Below are positions 53,409-63,371 of a stretch of DNA of 64,000 nt, piece by piece. The stretch spans positions 496,001 through 560,000 of the forward strand of contig NZ_JAUQSZ010000001.1 of the NCBI RefSeq assembly GCF_030580995.1, written 5' to 3'. The notes beneath the pieces were generated by a model. That model did no database searches. It saw only the letters and a program-made list of their open reading frames with translations, and had not been told where the DNA came from. How positions within the stretch are numbered: position 1 is the first letter of the stretch; each line of letters starts with the position of its first letter. Source of the DNA: Sphingomonas immobilis. Lineage in GTDB: Bacteria; Pseudomonadota; Alphaproteobacteria; Sphingomonadales; Sphingomonadaceae. The translations under genes and the position numbers were made by a program.

Positions 53409-54941
53409 TCAGGCCGCCTTCAACTGCGCCACGAATCGCTCAGTCGCGGCCTGCAGATCCTGCGCTGTCCGCGACAGCGTCGTCGCCGCGCCCGACACGC
53501 GGGTCGAGAGTCGCTCGGTATCGCCCGCCACGGCGACCACGTCGCCGATCTGCTGCGCCATGCGGCTCGCGCCGTCGGCGGTGTTGCGTGCGGTCGCCTC
53601 GATCGCGTTGGCGGTGTCGCGCTGCTGGTCGACGGCGGTGCGGATTTCCTGCGCCGCTTCGGACAGCGCGCCGACCATCGTCGCGATCTCGTGCAGCGCG
53701 CCGTTGGCGATATCCGCGCCGCCTTGCACGGAGCCTGCGAGGCTGCGGATCTCGCCCGTCGCGTCGGCAGCCTGGCCGGCGAGCTGCTTCACTTCCTGCG
53801 CCACCACCGCGAAGCCGCGCCCGGCCTCGCCGACGCGCGCCGCCTCCATCGCCGCGTTGAGCGCGAGCAGGTTGGTGCGACCGGCGATGTCGCTGATCGA
53901 ATCGGCGAAGCTGGCGATCGCGCCGGATCGTTCGGCCAGCGCGCTCACCGCCTGATGCCCCGAATCGGACATGGTGCGCGCGCTGCCGCTCAGTTGCGCC
54001 TGCTGCGTCGCGCTCGCGGCGATGGCGGTGATCGAATAGGACAGGTCGGCGATCCGCGCCGCCAGCGTCTGTGCGGTGTCCGACGATTGCGCGGCGAGCA
54101 GCGCCGTGTCCGATGTGCCGCGATTGGCGCGCTTGGCGAGATCGTTGAGCGAACGCGCCGATCCGTCGAGCTCGGTCGACGCAGTGCCGACCGCCGCGAC
54201 GATATCGGCGACCGATGCGTGGAAGGCGGAGGCGAGCGTCAGCATTTCCTCGCGGCGGCGCGCGGCGGCTTCGGTCTCGATCTCCTGGCGACGGTGGCGC
54301 TCCGCCGATTCGCGACCCTCGGCGGCGCGGGCGGCGGCGAGCGCGGCCTCGGTTTCGCGGCTGCGGGCGATGGCGTCGGTGGCGAGCCGCTCGCTCTCGC
54401 GCGTCGCATCGGCCTGGCGGACGAGCAATTGCCGCAGCTTCACCGTCAGATAGCTCAGCACCGCGAATTGCAGGAGGACCGCGGCGGCATGGATCAGAAC
54501 GCGGCCGATATTGCCGTTGCCGGGGAACACCAAGGCCGGCATCAGCAGCTCGAATGCGAAATGATGTACCGCGATCAGCACCGTGGCGAGCGCGAGCGGC
54601 TTCCAGTCGCACAGCACCGTCAGCGCGGCGAGCCCGACGAAGAAGTACATATGCCCGTCCATCTGCCACGGATGCCCGGCGAGCAGCGACACCGCGACGG
54701 CGGGCTGGACGGCGGCAAGCGTGCCGATGAGCAGCCGCGCGGATTCGTCGTGGCGGCCGCGCAGGACCATCACACTCGGCGCGATGTTGAAGGTCACCGA
54801 AATAGCGAGTGCGACCGGCGTGAGCGTGCCGTCGAGCGTGATATCGATGAGCAGGCAAACCAACGTGCTCGCCCAGCCGGCGATCGCGAGGATCTGCATG
54901 CCGCGCTGGCGCAGGCGATCGAGTTCCACAGCGTCGCTCAT
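53409..54941 (-). CDS. Methyl-accepting chemotaxis protein with a multi-helix membrane sensor
   Basis: A 510-residue chemoreceptor. The N-terminal 185 residues hold about six hydrophobic segments (MASE-like, no large periplasmic loop), so it may sense a membrane or intracellular signal. A coiled coil rich in Ala/Arg/Glu (about 190-240) leads to the signalling domain, whose tip is [20 protein letters not shown] with [19 protein letters not shown]. There is no HAMP domain and no C-terminal CheR-binding pentapeptide. The ATG at 54941 overlaps the upstream gene by four bases (ATGA) and has AGGA eight bases before. No che genes are adjacent. Confidence 0.9.
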   Translation of the reverse strand: MSDAVELDRLRQRGMQILAIAGWASTLVCLLIDITLDGTLTPVALAISVTFNIAPSVMVLRGRHDESARLLIGTLAAVQPAVAVSLLAGHPWQMDGHMYFFVGLAALTVLCDWKPLALATVLIAVHHFAFELLMPALVFPGNGNIGRVLIHAAAVLLQFAVLSYLTVKLRQLLVRQADATRESERLATDAIARSRETEAALAAARAAEGRESAERHRRQEIETEAAARRREEMLTLASAFHASVADIVAAVGTASTELDGSARSLNDLAKRANRGTSDTALLAAQSSDTAQTLAARIADLSYSITAIAASATQQAQLSGSARTMSDSGHQAVSALAERSGAIASFADSISDIAGRTNLLALNAAMEAARVGEAGRGFAVVAQEVKQLAGQAADATGEIRSLAGSVQGGADIANGALHEIATMVGALSEAAQEIRTAVDQQRDTANAIEATARNTADGASRMAQQIGDVVAVAGDTERLSTRVSGAATTLSRTAQDLQAATERFVAQLKAA

Positions 54942-55213
54942 GCGGCGCATCCTGCAGGGGGTGCAGCAAGGATCAGGATATTCGCGGCCTGCAGGCGATT
55001 GCGGTCGCCCGACACGATCAGCGACCCGGCGGGACCGCGTGCGATCAGCGCCGCGCCGTTGCCGGTCGCGCGCGGCACGAGCGTCGCGGCGGCGTGGGCG
55101 GTCATCGGTATCAGCATCATGCGGCCATGCGCGGGCGGCTGGAACGCGAGCGCACCCAGCGCGAGGACGATCCCGCCTGTCTGTCCGAATACGAGCGCCC
55201 GCGCGAATGTCAT
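54938..55213 (-). CDS. Small exported or membrane protein coupled to the chemoreceptor
   Basis: A 91-residue protein starting [19 protein letters not shown], one hydrophobic segment (about residues 8-25), then Ala/Pro-rich sequence ([24 protein letters not shown]) and a beta-like end ([15 protein letters not shown]) finishing PPAGCAA. I do not recognise a family. The stop overlaps the chemoreceptor start, so the two are translated together, and it may be a periplasmic partner of that receptor. GTG 55219 is an alternative start. A TTAACCAT half-site lies 20 bases upstream. Confidence 0.65.
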   Translation of the reverse strand: MTFARALVFGQTGGIVLALGALAFQPPAHGRMMLIPMTAHAAATLVPRATGNGAALIARGPAGSLIVSGDRNRLQAANILILAAPPAGCAA

Positions 55214-55232
55214 TGCCACGGCCTAGGCGGCA

Positions 55233-55240
55233 ATGGTTAA
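55233..55240 (-). promoter_or_regulatory. CtrA half-site before the chemoreceptor operon
   Basis: The minus strand reads TTAACCAT here, an exact match to the CtrA half-site seen at 49280. No second half at N7 spacing is present. It lies about 20 bases before the first gene. Confidence 0.3.
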
Positions 55241-55303
55241 CCGGTACTTTAGGTACGCATCGGTACTAACACGCAGCGTTAGACATTGGTCGTAGTCGGA
55301 CGA

Positions 55304-55765
55304 TTAAACGGCCACCAGCGCATCGATCGCGCCCTGCAGGATGTAGCTCGCTGCCAGCTTGTCGACACGCTCGGCGCGCTTCGCGCGGCTGATGTCCTCG
55401 GCGATCATCTGCCGCTCGACCGCCTGCGTAGACCAGCGCTCGTCCCACAGCAGGATGGGGAGGGCGACATCCTCCATGTTGCGGGCGAAGGCGCGCGTGC
55501 TCTGCGAGCGCGGGCTTTCGCTGCCGTCGAGGTTGATCGGCAGGCCGATGACGATCCCTTTCACCTGCTGCTGCGCGATCAGCGCGACCAGCGCGGCCTT
55601 GTCGGCGGTGAACTTGCTCCGCTTGATGAGCAAGGCGGGCGAGGCGAACGACCAGCCCGCGTCGCACAGCGCCGTGCCGATCGTCTTGGTGCCGAGATCG
55701 ATCCCCAGCAGTCGCCCGGCGCCGGGCAGCGCCTCGCGGAAAGTCGTGCGGTCGGTGGTAATCAT
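55304..55765 (-). CDS. ruvX: Holliday junction resolvase-like protein RuvX (YqgF)
   Basis: A 153-residue RNase H-fold protein of the YqgF/RuvX family, acting in 16S pre-rRNA 5' processing and proposed as an anti-recombination resolvase. Motifs are [15 protein letters not shown] with the first Asp, [16 protein letters not shown], and [13 protein letters not shown] with Glu, then [14 protein letters not shown] with the final Asp. Length and motif order match. It starts one base upstream of the stop of the DUF3089 gene on the same strand, so they share a transcript. Confidence 0.95.
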   Translation of the reverse strand: MITTDRTTFREALPGAGRLLGIDLGTKTIGTALCDAGWSFASPALLIKRSKFTADKAALVALIAQQQVKGIVIGLPINLDGSESPRSQSTRAFARNMEDVALPILLWDERWSTQAVERQMIAEDISRAKRAERVDKLAASYILQGAIDALVAV

Positions 55766-55766
55766 C

Positions 55767-56870
55767 CTAGCGGGGCAGGGACTGGAAAGCCTTGAGCCGC
55801 CGCGCGATGTCGGCGCGGACGTTCGCCCAGAACAGGCTGTAGTCGTATACGTGGTAATTGTTGCCCGGCAGCACGAACCCGCCGAGCGACGGCGGCGCGC
55901 CGATCATCAGCAGTCCGCGTCCCACGCAGGCCGCGCCCACGCGACCGGGCTTGATATCGGCGGCGGTCAGGTCGCGGCTGGGATAAAGCGTACCGAGATT
56001 GGCGCTGGCCGGTGCGGTGGTGCCGGGCGTGCCGGTGATCGGGTTGGTGCAGATCATCGGCGTGCCCTTGCGCGACGCGCCGGTGAAGCCCTTCGTGCCG
56101 TCGAACGTGTCGAAGATCAGCGAGGGATCGGCAGGCTCGGCGAAGCTCTGCCACGACAGGATGCACCCGGCCTGATCAGCGTGCGCGCACTCGGGCAGCC
56201 CCATCAGCGGCAGGTCGGTGCTGCGCGAGACCGGCCAGCCGACGATATAGGCCGCGACGATCCGCTTGCTGAGCGGCGTCCCCGCGATCCGTTCGTGCAG
56301 CAGTCGCGTCAGGTGCAGCGCCCCCTGGCTGTGCCCGGCGAGGATGATCGGCCGGTCGCCCGCCTGCTTCAGGAACTCTTCGAACGCCGCCAGCACGTCG
56401 CGATAGGCGAAATCGAGCGCCTTCTGCGCGTTCGCCTGCGTCGTCAGGAACGCGCCGAACGCCGCCTGGCGATAGCGCGGCGCCCAGATCTCGCCGGAGT
56501 CGTTGAACGCGCTTGCCTGGCCTTTCAGGAAGATCGCCGCCTTGGTGTTCGCATCCATGTCGTCGAGCGGCGCGTTCCAGCGCGCACGCACGAGATACGA
56601 TGTCGGATGGACGAAGAACACCGCCGCCTCGGGCTTCGCTCCCTGCTTGTAGCCCGGCGGCGTCCAGCGTGCGGGGTTGCGCGCGATGTCGGGCCGCGCG
56701 AGCCACATCTTCGCATCCGCATAGTCCGGCGGCGGCGACAGCGCCTCGACGCTGCCGCCGGGCACCATCGCCATCCGCATGATCTGCGTACCGAAGAAGT
56801 TGAAGGCGATGCCCACGCCGGCGGCAATCACGATGAGGAACGCAAAGACATAGAGGAACTTTCGTGCCAT
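55767..56870 (-). CDS. DUF3089 alpha/beta hydrolase, membrane-anchored
   Basis: A 367-residue protein. An N-terminal hydrophobic anchor (about residues 4-25, [19 protein letters not shown]) precedes a DUF3089 hydrolase domain. Family features are [10 protein letters not shown], the nucleophile elbow [10 protein letters not shown] (Ser 181) and a late [17 protein letters not shown]. Two Cys pairs (CAHADQAGC) may be disulfide-bonded, which agrees with a periplasmic location. Substrate is unknown. It runs into ruvX with a one-base gap and is divergent from gatC. Confidence 0.88.
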   Translation of the reverse strand: MARKFLYVFAFLIVIAAGVGIAFNFFGTQIMRMAMVPGGSVEALSPPPDYADAKMWLARPDIARNPARWTPPGYKQGAKPEAAVFFVHPTSYLVRARWNAPLDDMDANTKAAIFLKGQASAFNDSGEIWAPRYRQAAFGAFLTTQANAQKALDFAYRDVLAAFEEFLKQAGDRPIILAGHSQGALHLTRLLHERIAGTPLSKRIVAAYIVGWPVSRSTDLPLMGLPECAHADQAGCILSWQSFAEPADPSLIFDTFDGTKGFTGASRKGTPMICTNPITGTPGTTAPASANLGTLYPSRDLTAADIKPGRVGAACVGRGLLMIGAPPSLGGFVLPGNNYHVYDYSLFWANVRADIARRLKAFQSLPR

Positions 56871-57003
56871 CGGCGAAGGACTTCCATTGTGCAGTGCAGC
56901 AAAACCACCGCCGCGCGCAAGTGTGTGCTGGTTGGCGCAGGAATGCGCCCGGTGCAATCGGTGAAAGGTTGATGACCGACGTGGGCGATGCTAGCCGCGC
57001 CTG

Positions 57004-57291
57004 ATGCCAGTAGACACCGCCACCGTGAAGAAGATCGCGAGCCTCGCGCGCATCGCGATCTCCGACGAAGATGCCGCGAAGCTCGCGCCCGAGCTCGACA
57101 ATATCATGGGCTGGATCGAACAGCTCGGCGAGGTCGATACGAAGGACGTCGCGCCGATGACGGCGGTGATCCCCAATCACCTGCGCTTGCGCGAGGATGT
57201 CGTCACCGACGGCAACGTCCGCGATCTGGTGCTGGCGAACGCCCCGCAGGCCGAACACGGGTTCTTCACCGTGCCGAAGGTGATCGAATGA
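57004..57291 (+). CDS. gatC: Asp-tRNA(Asn)/Glu-tRNA(Gln) amidotransferase subunit C
   Basis: A 95-residue GatC, the small subunit that wraps around GatA and stabilises the complex. Segments [39 protein letters not shown] and [20 protein letters not shown] are typical. With GatA and GatB it amidates misacylated Glu-tRNA(Gln) and/or Asp-tRNA(Asn). No strong ribosome site is visible before the ATG. A palindromic repeat follows, separating it from gatA by 112 bases. Confidence 0.96.
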   Translation: MPVDTATVKKIASLARIAISDEDAAKLAPELDNIMGWIEQLGEVDTKDVAPMTAVIPNHLRLREDVVTDGNVRDLVLANAPQAEHGFFTVPKVIE

Positions 57292-57306
57292 TGACGATCA
57301 CCACCT

Positions 57307-57394
57307 CCGTTCGCCCTGAGCTTGTCGAAGGGCTGTACTTCTTCTCCGCCGTCGCAAAAGAAGGGCAGGGCTTCGACAAGCTCAGCCCGAACGG
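57307..57394. repeat. Palindromic repeat, family B, copy 3 (gatC-gatA gap)
   Basis: CCGTTCGCCCTGAGCTTGTC at 57307 is mirrored by an arm with GACAAGCTCAGCCCGAACGG ending at 57394. It fills the gap between gatC and gatA, ending nine bases before the gatA start. Confidence 0.9.
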
Positions 57395-57403
57395 AATTCT
57401 GGC

Positions 57404-58888
57404 ATGACCGACCTCACCGATCTCGGCGTCGCCGCCATCCGCGACGGCGTGCGCGAGGGTGCTTTCTCCGCGCGCGAAGTCGCAAACGCCTTCATCGCCA
57501 AGGTGCAGTCGGCGAAGGTGCTCAACGCCTTTCTGGTCGAGACCCCCGACCACGCCATCGCCGCCGCCGACGCAGCAGATGCCGCCAAGGCCGCGGGCGA
57601 GACGCTCAAGCCGCTCGCCGGCGTGCCGATCGGCATGAAGGATCTCTTCTGCACGAAGGACGTGCCGGCCACCGCCGCCAGCCTGATCCTCGAAGGCTTC
57701 TCGCCGACGTACGAATCCACCGTATCGGGCAAGTTGTTCGCGGCGGGCGCGGGGATGCTCGGCAAGCTCAACATGGACCAGTTCGCGATGGGCTCGTCCA
57801 ACGAGACCTCGGCATTCGGCAACGTCATCTCGCCGTGGCGGCGCAACGACGGCGGCAACGCGGCGCTCGCGCCCGGCGGATCGTCGGGCGGATCGTCGGC
57901 GGCGATCTCGGCGCGGCTGTGCCCGGCGGCGACGGGCACCGACACCGGCGGATCGATCCGCCAGCCCGCCGCCTTCACCGGCATTTCGGGCATCAAGCCG
58001 ACATACGGCCGCTGCTCGCGCTGGGGTGTCGTGGCGTTCTCCTCCTCGCTCGATCAGGCCGGGCCGATGGCGCGCGACGTTCGCGACTGCGCGATCATGC
58101 TCGAGGCGATGACCGGATTCGACCCGAAGGACGCGACCTCGCTCGATCTGCCGGTGCCGCAGTGGGAAGCGGGGCTGTCGGCGGACCTCAAGGGCAAGAC
58201 GATCGGCATCCCGAAGCAATACCGCGTCGACAATATGCCGCCCGAGATCGAGGCACTGTGGCAGCAAGGCATCCAGTGGGCGAGGGACGCGGGCGCGGAG
58301 ATCATCGAGGTCTCGCTGCCGCACACCAAATACGCGCTGCCGGCCTATTACATCATCGCCCCGGCGGAGGCATCGTCCAACCTCGCGCGCTACGACGGCG
58401 TGCGCTACGGCCTGCGCGATCTGCCCGAAGGCGCGAACCTGCAGGACATGTACGCCGCCACCCGCGCGGCGGGTTTCGGGTCAGAGGTGAAGCGCCGCAT
58501 CATGATCGGCACCTATGTGCTGTCGGCGGGCTTCTACGACGCCTATTTCACGCAGGCGTCGAAGGTCCGCACGCTGATCGCCCGCGATTTCGAACAGGCG
58601 TTCGAGAAATGCGACCTGCTGCTGACCCCGACCGCCCCCTCGGCGGCGTTCGCGCTGGGCGAGAAGCAGGCCGATCCGATCGCGATGTATCTGAACGACG
58701 TCTTCACCGTGCCCGCGTCGCTGGCCGGCCTTCCAGCAATGAGCGTCCCCGGCGGCCTCGATGCACAGGGCCTGCCGCTCGGCCTGCAGATCATCGGCCG
58801 CCCGCTCGACGAACAGGGCGTGCTGAACGCGGGCCTCGCGATCGAGCAGCGGGCGGGATTTGTCGCGCGACCCGAGGCTTGGTGGTAG
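57404..58888 (+). CDS. gatA: Amidotransferase subunit A (amidase)
   Basis: A 494-residue amidase-signature enzyme that releases ammonia from glutamine for the GatB active site. The Ser-cis-Ser-Lys triad is visible as K79 ([10 protein letters not shown]), S160 ([11 protein letters not shown]) and nucleophile S184 ([13 protein letters not shown]). Length is standard. The ribosome site is weak and lies directly at the end of the repeat copy. The gene is bracketed by two family-B repeats, separating it from gatC and from gatB by about 100 bases on each side. Confidence 0.97.
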   Translation: MTDLTDLGVAAIRDGVREGAFSAREVANAFIAKVQSAKVLNAFLVETPDHAIAAADAADAAKAAGETLKPLAGVPIGMKDLFCTKDVPATAASLILEGFSPTYESTVSGKLFAAGAGMLGKLNMDQFAMGSSNETSAFGNVISPWRRNDGGNAALAPGGSSGGSSAAISARLCPAATGTDTGGSIRQPAAFTGISGIKPTYGRCSRWGVVAFSSSLDQAGPMARDVRDCAIMLEAMTGFDPKDATSLDLPVPQWEAGLSADLKGKTIGIPKQYRVDNMPPEIEALWQQGIQWARDAGAEIIEVSLPHTKYALPAYYIIAPAEASSNLARYDGVRYGLRDLPEGANLQDMYAATRAAGFGSEVKRRIMIGTYVLSAGFYDAYFTQASKVRTLIARDFEQAFEKCDLLLTPTAPSAAFALGEKQADPIAMYLNDVFTVPASLAGLPAMSVPGGLDAQGLPLGLQIIGRPLDEQGVLNAGLAIEQRAGFVARPEAWW

Positions 58889-58900
58889 AAGCCCTCAACA

Positions 58901-58982
58901 CCGTTCGCCCTGAGCTTGTCGAAGGGCTGTACTTTACTTCTGGCCAAGAAGGGCAGGGCTTCGACAAGCTCAGCCCGAACGG
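58901..58982. repeat. Palindromic repeat, family B, copy 4 (gatA-gatB gap)
   Basis: CCGTTCGCCCTGAGCTTGTC at 58901 is mirrored by an arm ending GACAAGCTCAGCCCGAACGG at 58982. The outer arms are identical to copy 3 over about 25 bases; the loop differs. It ends 10 bases before the gatB ATG, so the stem abuts the ribosome site. Confidence 0.9.
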
Positions 58983-58992
58983 ATTTTAGGTT

Positions 58993-60471
58993 ATGGCTGA
59001 CGCAACGGCACCCTACCGCATTACAGGCGAAACCGGCGAGTGGGAGGTCGTGGTCGGCCTCGAAGTCCACGCGCAGGTGACCTCCAACGCCAAATTGTTT
59101 TCGGGTGCCGCCACCGCCTTCGGGGCGGAGCCCAACACGCAGGTGTCGCTGGTCGACGCCGCCATGCCCGGCATGCTCCCGGTCCCGAACCGCGAGTGCA
59201 TCCGTCAGGCGGTTCGCACCGGCATGGCGATCGACGCGCAGATCAACAAATGGTCGCGGTTCGACCGCAAGAACTATTTCTACGCCGATCTTCCGCAGGG
59301 CTATCAGATCAGCCAGCTCTATCACCCGATCGTGGGTGAGGGCGCGATCGACATCAGCCTCGACGAGAAGAACCCCGATGCGTCGGGCAAGCGCATCGGC
59401 GTCGAGCGCATCCATGTCGAGCAGGACGCCGGTAAGCTGATGCACGATCAGCATCCGACGCGCAGCTACGTCGATCTCAACCGCTCGGGCGTCGCGCTGA
59501 TGGAGATCGTGTCGAAGCCCGACATGCGCTCCCCGCAGGAGGCGGGCGCCTATCTCGCCAAGCTGCGCTCGATCCTGCGCTACGTCGGCTCGTGCGACGG
59601 CAACATGGATCAGGGGTCGATGCGCGCCGACGTCAACGTTTCGGTGCGCAAGCCCGGCGACGAATTCGGCACCCGCACCGAGACCAAGAACGTCAACTCG
59701 GTCCGCTTCGTGATGCAGGTCGTCGAGCAGGAGGCCAAGCGCCAGGTCGCGGTGATCGAAGCCGGCGGGCGCATCGTGCAGGAAACCCGCCTCTACGATC
59801 CCGACCGGGGGGAGACGCGCTCGATGCGCTCCAAGGAAGACGCGCACGATTACCGCTACTTCCCCGATCCCGATCTGCTGCCGCTGGAACTCGACGATGC
59901 TTTCCTGGAGGAATGCCGCGCGAGCCTGCCCGAACTGCCCGACGCCAAGCGCGCGCGGTACGAGGCGGCGGGGATCACGCCCTATCAGGCGGCGGTGCTG
60001 ACCGCCGACGTCGACTCGGCGCTGTGGTTCGATACGTTGCTGGAGGCGGGCGCGAAGCCGGTCGCGGCGGCGAACTGGACGACGTCGGAACTGTTCGGCG
60101 CGCTCAACCGCACCGGCAAGGATATCGCCACCTCGCCGGTGTCGCCAGGGCAGGCCGCCGAGTTGCTCGGCCTCGTCGCCGACGGCACGCTATCGGGCAG
60201 CCTAGCCAAGCAGGTGTTCGAGATCATGCTAGAAACCGGTGACGGCGCCGCGAAGATCGTCGACGAGCGCGGCCTCAAGCAGACCAGCGACACCGGCGCG
60301 ATCGAGGGCGTCATCGCCGGCATCCTCGCCGCCAATGCCGACAAGGTCGAGCAGTACAAGGGCGGCAAGGAGGCTTTGTTCGGCTTCTTCGTCGGCCAGA
60401 CGATGAAGGCGATGCAGGGCAAGGCCAACCCGCAGGTCGTCAACGAACTGCTGAAGAAGGCGCTGGCGTGA
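58993..60471 (+). CDS. gatB: Amidotransferase subunit B
   Basis: A 492-residue GatB, the kinase and transamidase subunit that recognises the misacylated tRNA. The cradle domain shows [22 protein letters not shown] (in pieces), [13 protein letters not shown] and [18 protein letters not shown], with [13 protein letters not shown] and [17 protein letters not shown]. The helical and YqeY-like tail domain runs from about 350 to 492. Its stop overlaps the cyclophilin start by one base (TGATG). Confidence 0.97.
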   Translation: MADATAPYRITGETGEWEVVVGLEVHAQVTSNAKLFSGAATAFGAEPNTQVSLVDAAMPGMLPVPNRECIRQAVRTGMAIDAQINKWSRFDRKNYFYADLPQGYQISQLYHPIVGEGAIDISLDEKNPDASGKRIGVERIHVEQDAGKLMHDQHPTRSYVDLNRSGVALMEIVSKPDMRSPQEAGAYLAKLRSILRYVGSCDGNMDQGSMRADVNVSVRKPGDEFGTRTETKNVNSVRFVMQVVEQEAKRQVAVIEAGGRIVQETRLYDPDRGETRSMRSKEDAHDYRYFPDPDLLPLELDDAFLEECRASLPELPDAKRARYEAAGITPYQAAVLTADVDSALWFDTLLEAGAKPVAAANWTTSELFGALNRTGKDIATSPVSPGQAAELLGLVADGTLSGSLAKQVFEIMLETGDGAAKIVDERGLKQTSDTGAIEGVIAGILAANADKVEQYKGGKEALFGFFVGQTMKAMQGKANPQVVNELLKKALA

Positions 60472-61100
60472 TGCGCGGCGGCTTGCTCGCGGCGCTGCTC
60501 GTCGCGGTCGCGTCGCCCGTCGTCGCCCAGGCTCCCGCGTCGGTCGCATCGCCGACGCCCGCTGTTGCCCTCCCGCGCGTCGCGCTCGACACCAGTGCAG
60601 GGCGCGTCGTCATCGAGGTGGAGAGCGTCAAGGCACCGATCTCGGCCGCCAATTTCCTGAAATACGTTGACCAGAAGAAGCTCGACGGCGTCGAATTCTA
60701 TCGTACGGTGAAGGTCGCCGATCGCTATGGCTTCGTGCAGTTCGGCGTGGCGGGCGACCCCAAGCGCAACCTGCCTCCGATCAAGCACGAGCCGACCACC
60801 GAGACCGGCCTCCACCACACCGAAGGCACGATCTCGCTCGCCCGGCTGGAGCCAGGCAGCGGGCGCGGCGAATTCACGGTCAGCGTCGGAGACCAGACCC
60901 GCTCGCTCGACGCCGCACCCGGCGTACCGGCCGATGGCCTCGGATATGCCGCCTTCGGCCATGTCGTCGAAGGGATGGACGTGATCATTCACATCATGGA
61001 CCAGCCCGTCTCCCCAACGCTGACCCAACGCGGCGCATTCAAGGGCGAAATGCCGGCCGCGGCGGTAAAGGTGCTGACGGCACGGCGGGTGAAGCCCTAG
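60471..61100 (+). CDS. Periplasmic cyclophilin-type peptidyl-prolyl isomerase
   Basis: A 209-residue cyclophilin with signal peptide [20 protein letters not shown]. The fold begins VALDTSAGRVVIEVESVKAP with ISAANFLKYV, then VEFYRTVKVADRYGFVQFG and GTISLARLEPGSGRGEFTVS, and ends AAFGHVVEGMDVIIHIM. The usual FHRVI and NTNGSQFFI-type motifs are altered, including loss of the catalytic Arg in FHR (here FYR keeps an Arg one step on), so activity may be reduced. ATG 60471 overlaps the gatB stop; GTG 60468 is an alternative. It probably assists folding in the periplasm. Confidence 0.85.
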   Translation: MRGGLLAALLVAVASPVVAQAPASVASPTPAVALPRVALDTSAGRVVIEVESVKAPISAANFLKYVDQKKLDGVEFYRTVKVADRYGFVQFGVAGDPKRNLPPIKHEPTTETGLHHTEGTISLARLEPGSGRGEFTVSVGDQTRSLDAAPGVPADGLGYAAFGHVVEGMDVIIHIMDQPVSPTLTQRGAFKGEMPAAAVKVLTARRVKP

Positions 61101-61103
61101 ACG

Positions 61104-61280
61104 CTATTGCGCGTCCGAATCCTGGTTCTTCGTCACGCCGCCAGTCCCGCCGACGCCATCGGCATCGCCGGGCCGCGCCAGTGGATCGGGTTCCGGCCCA
61201 CCTTCGCCGCGCTCGACCGCGTCCTTGCGCTCCTCGACCAGACGCTGGAGATCACTGCGCTCGTCCTTGCCATCGATCAT
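61104..61280 (-). CDS. Small acidic protein of unknown function (58 residues)
   Basis: A 58-residue protein starting MIDGKDERSDLQRLVEERKD, then Gly/Pro/Asp-rich sequence and ending KNQDSDAQ. The first half should be a charged helix, the second half disordered. GGGAG lies seven bases before the ATG. Its start overlaps the stop of the next upstream gene by four bases (ATGA), so it is translationally coupled. It is convergent with the cyclophilin gene, three bases apart, without a terminator. Family unknown. Confidence 0.65.
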   Translation of the reverse strand: MIDGKDERSDLQRLVEERKDAVERGEGGPEPDPLARPGDADGVGGTGGVTKNQDSDAQ

Positions 61281-61453
61281 GCGAAATCTCCCAGGTCGGT
61301 GGGCGAGGCGGGGGCACCGCCGGGGCTGTCGCCGGGCTGCGGCGCGGGGATGTCGACGTCAGGCGTCGGCGGACTCACCTCGGGCGGGGGCGAATCCGGC
61401 TGGGCGGGGGTGCTCGGTTGCGGGGGCAGTTCTGTCGGGGGCGTGGTCGCCAT
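61277..61453 (-). CDS. Small proline-rich protein of unknown function (58 residues)
   Basis: A 58-residue, almost entirely low-complexity protein: MATTPPTELPPQPSTPAQPD, then more Pro/Asp-rich sequence, ending ASPTDLGDFA. GAGGAGAGCC precedes the ATG, a strong ribosome site. It is coupled to the acidic 58-residue gene by an ATGA overlap. Proline content near one third suggests an extended chain. No membrane segment. I do not recognise a family. Confidence 0.65.
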   Translation of the reverse strand: MATTPPTELPPQPSTPAQPDSPPPEVSPPTPDVDIPAPQPGDSPGGAPASPTDLGDFA

Positions 61454-61553
61454 TTTGGCTCTCCTCTTCGCCCCATCAACGCAGGGACAGGAAGCAAGGT
61501 TGCCTCCGCCCCGATCATTGCTATAGACGCCCCCCACACCGGCGGTGTCCCAT

Positions 61554-61638
61554 GCGGGCGTGGCGGAACTGGTAGACGCAGCAGGTTTAGGTCCTGCCAT
61601 CGCAAGATGTGGGGGTTCGAGTCCCTTCGCCCGCACCA
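61554..61638 (+). tRNA. tRNA-Leu (anticodon TAG)
   Basis: An 85-base class II tRNA with encoded CCA. Acceptor GCGGGCG pairs with CGCCCGC. The anticodon arm GCAGG-TTTAGGT-CCTGC gives anticodon TAG, reading CTA and other CTN codons. A long variable arm (CATCGCAAGATG) and T arm GGGGG-TTCGAGT-CCCTT follow. It lies 64 bases upstream of trigger factor on the same strand; no integrase is nearby. Confidence 0.96.
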
Positions 61639-61701
61639 GTCACCGCCCGTGGCAAGGGATGCCGCGATCCCGATTCCCCTGAAAAGGCACGAGAACCTGA
61701 G

Positions 61702-63369
61702 ATGCAGACTGTCGAGACGTTGAACGAGGGGCTGAAGCGCGCCTACACCCTGACCATCACCGCAAAGGATATCGACAAGAAGGTCGATGCCGAGCTGAAG
61801 CGCGTCGCGCCGCAGGTGCGGATGCCCGGTTTTCGCCCCGGCAAGGTTCCCGCCAACCTCGTGCGGAAAATGCATGGCGAGGCGCTGACGCAGGATGCGC
61901 TCAACAGCTCGATCCAGGAAGGTATCCAGTCGCTGATCGCCGAGAAGCAGCTGCGTCCGGCGATCCAGCCCTCGGTCAGCCTCGACGAAGGCTATGAGCC
62001 CGGCAAGGACGCCTCGGTTCAGGTCGCGCTCGAAGTGCTGCCCGACGTGCCGACGCCCGCCATCGACGGCCTCAAGCTCGAACGCCTGACGGTCCCCGCC
62101 GGCGACGACGCGATCGACGCGCAGCTCCAGAAGTTCGCCGAGCAGCAGAAGAACTGGGAAGACGCCAAGGACACGTACAAGGCGAAGCAGGGCGATCTCG
62201 TCACCGTCGATTTCGTCGGCAAGACGGCGGACGGCGTCGCCTTCGAGGGCGGCACCGGCACCGACATGGGCGTCGAGATCGGCTCGGGCCGCCTGATCCC
62301 GGGCTTCGAGGACCAGCTCGTCGGCGTGAAGACCGGCGAGGAGCGCGTGCTCAACGTCACTTTCCCGGCGGATTACCCGGCGAAGGATCTGGCCGGCGCG
62401 CCCGCCACGTTCGAGATCACCGCCAAGAAGGTGCAGACCGCCGGCGAGACCAAGATCGACGACAGCCTCGCGACCTCGCTCGGCCTCGAGAGCCTGGAGC
62501 AGCTCAAGGGTCTGCTCAAGGGCCAGATCGAGCAGGAGCTGAACGGCCTCACGCGCACCTATATGAAGCGCAAGCTGCTCGATCAGCTTGCCGAGGGCCA
62601 TGATTTCGAAGTGCCGCCGACGATGGTCGAGGCCGAGTTCGACCAGATCTGGCAGCAGCTCCAGCACGAAGCGACGCACGAGGAGGATCCCGCCGGCGCC
62701 CTCGCCGAAATGGAAGGCGAGCGCGACGATTACCGCGCCATCGCAGAGCGTCGCGTGCGCCTCGGCCTGCTCCTCTCGGAGATCGGCCAGAAGAACGGCG
62801 TCGACGTCTCCGCGCAGGAAATGAACCGCCTGATCGCGCAGGCCGCGCAGCAATACGGCCCCGAGGATCGCCAGCGTTTCATCCAGTACGTCCAGTCCGA
62901 GCCGATGGCCGCCGCGCAGCTCCGCGCGCCGCTCTATGAGGACAAGGTCGTCGACTGGCTGTTCGAAAAGGCTGAAATCAGCGACCGCGAAGTGACGCGC
63001 GAGGAACTGGAAGCGGCGATCGAGAGCGAAGAAGGCTTTTCGACCGGCACGCATCACCACGACCACGACAACCACAAGCCCAAGGCGAAGAAGGCCGCCG
63101 CGAAGAAGCCCGCCGCCAAGGCCGCTTCGCCCAAGGACGCGCCTGCTGCCGAGCCCGCCAAGAAGGCGCCTGCCAAGAAGGCCGCCGCCAAGGTCGACAC
63201 GTCGGAAGAGCCTGCCCCCGCCGAGGCCGTCGCCGCTGAGCCGGTGAAGAAGGCCGCGACCAAGAAGGCCCCCGCCGCCAAGGCGGAAGCGCCTGCGGAA
63301 ACCGCCGAGGCCGCGCCCGCCAAGAAGCCCGCGGCGAAGAAGGCCCCGGCGAAGAAGGCCGAGGCCTAA
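61702..63369 (+). CDS. tig: Trigger factor with an extended Lys/Ala/Pro-rich tail
   Basis: A 555-residue ribosome-bound chaperone and prolyl isomerase. The ribosome-binding domain has RMPGFRPGKVPANLVRKMHG (about 45-64), the family signature GFRPGK. An FKBP-type isomerase domain follows (about 150-245: DLVTVDFVGKTADGVAFEGG, GSGRLIPGFEDQLVG). The substrate-cradling helices end near 445. The last 105 residues are extra: a His-rich THHHDHDNHK followed by repeated KKAAAKKPAAK-like and KKAPAKKA motifs like histone H1 tails. Family members normally end near 430-450, so the tail is an addition and could bind nucleic acid or ribosome. Confidence 0.97.
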   Translation: MQTVETLNEGLKRAYTLTITAKDIDKKVDAELKRVAPQVRMPGFRPGKVPANLVRKMHGEALTQDALNSSIQEGIQSLIAEKQLRPAIQPSVSLDEGYEPGKDASVQVALEVLPDVPTPAIDGLKLERLTVPAGDDAIDAQLQKFAEQQKNWEDAKDTYKAKQGDLVTVDFVGKTADGVAFEGGTGTDMGVEIGSGRLIPGFEDQLVGVKTGEERVLNVTFPADYPAKDLAGAPATFEITAKKVQTAGETKIDDSLATSLGLESLEQLKGLLKGQIEQELNGLTRTYMKRKLLDQLAEGHDFEVPPTMVEAEFDQIWQQLQHEATHEEDPAGALAEMEGERDDYRAIAERRVRLGLLLSEIGQKNGVDVSAQEMNRLIAQAAQQYGPEDRQRFIQYVQSEPMAAAQLRAPLYEDKVVDWLFEKAEISDREVTREELEAAIESEEGFSTGTHHHDHDNHKPKAKKAAAKKPAAKAASPKDAPAAEPAKKAPAKKAAAKVDTSEEPAPAEAVAAEPVKKAATKKAPAAKAEAPAETAEAAPAKKPAAKKAPAKKAEA

Positions 63370-63371
63370 AT

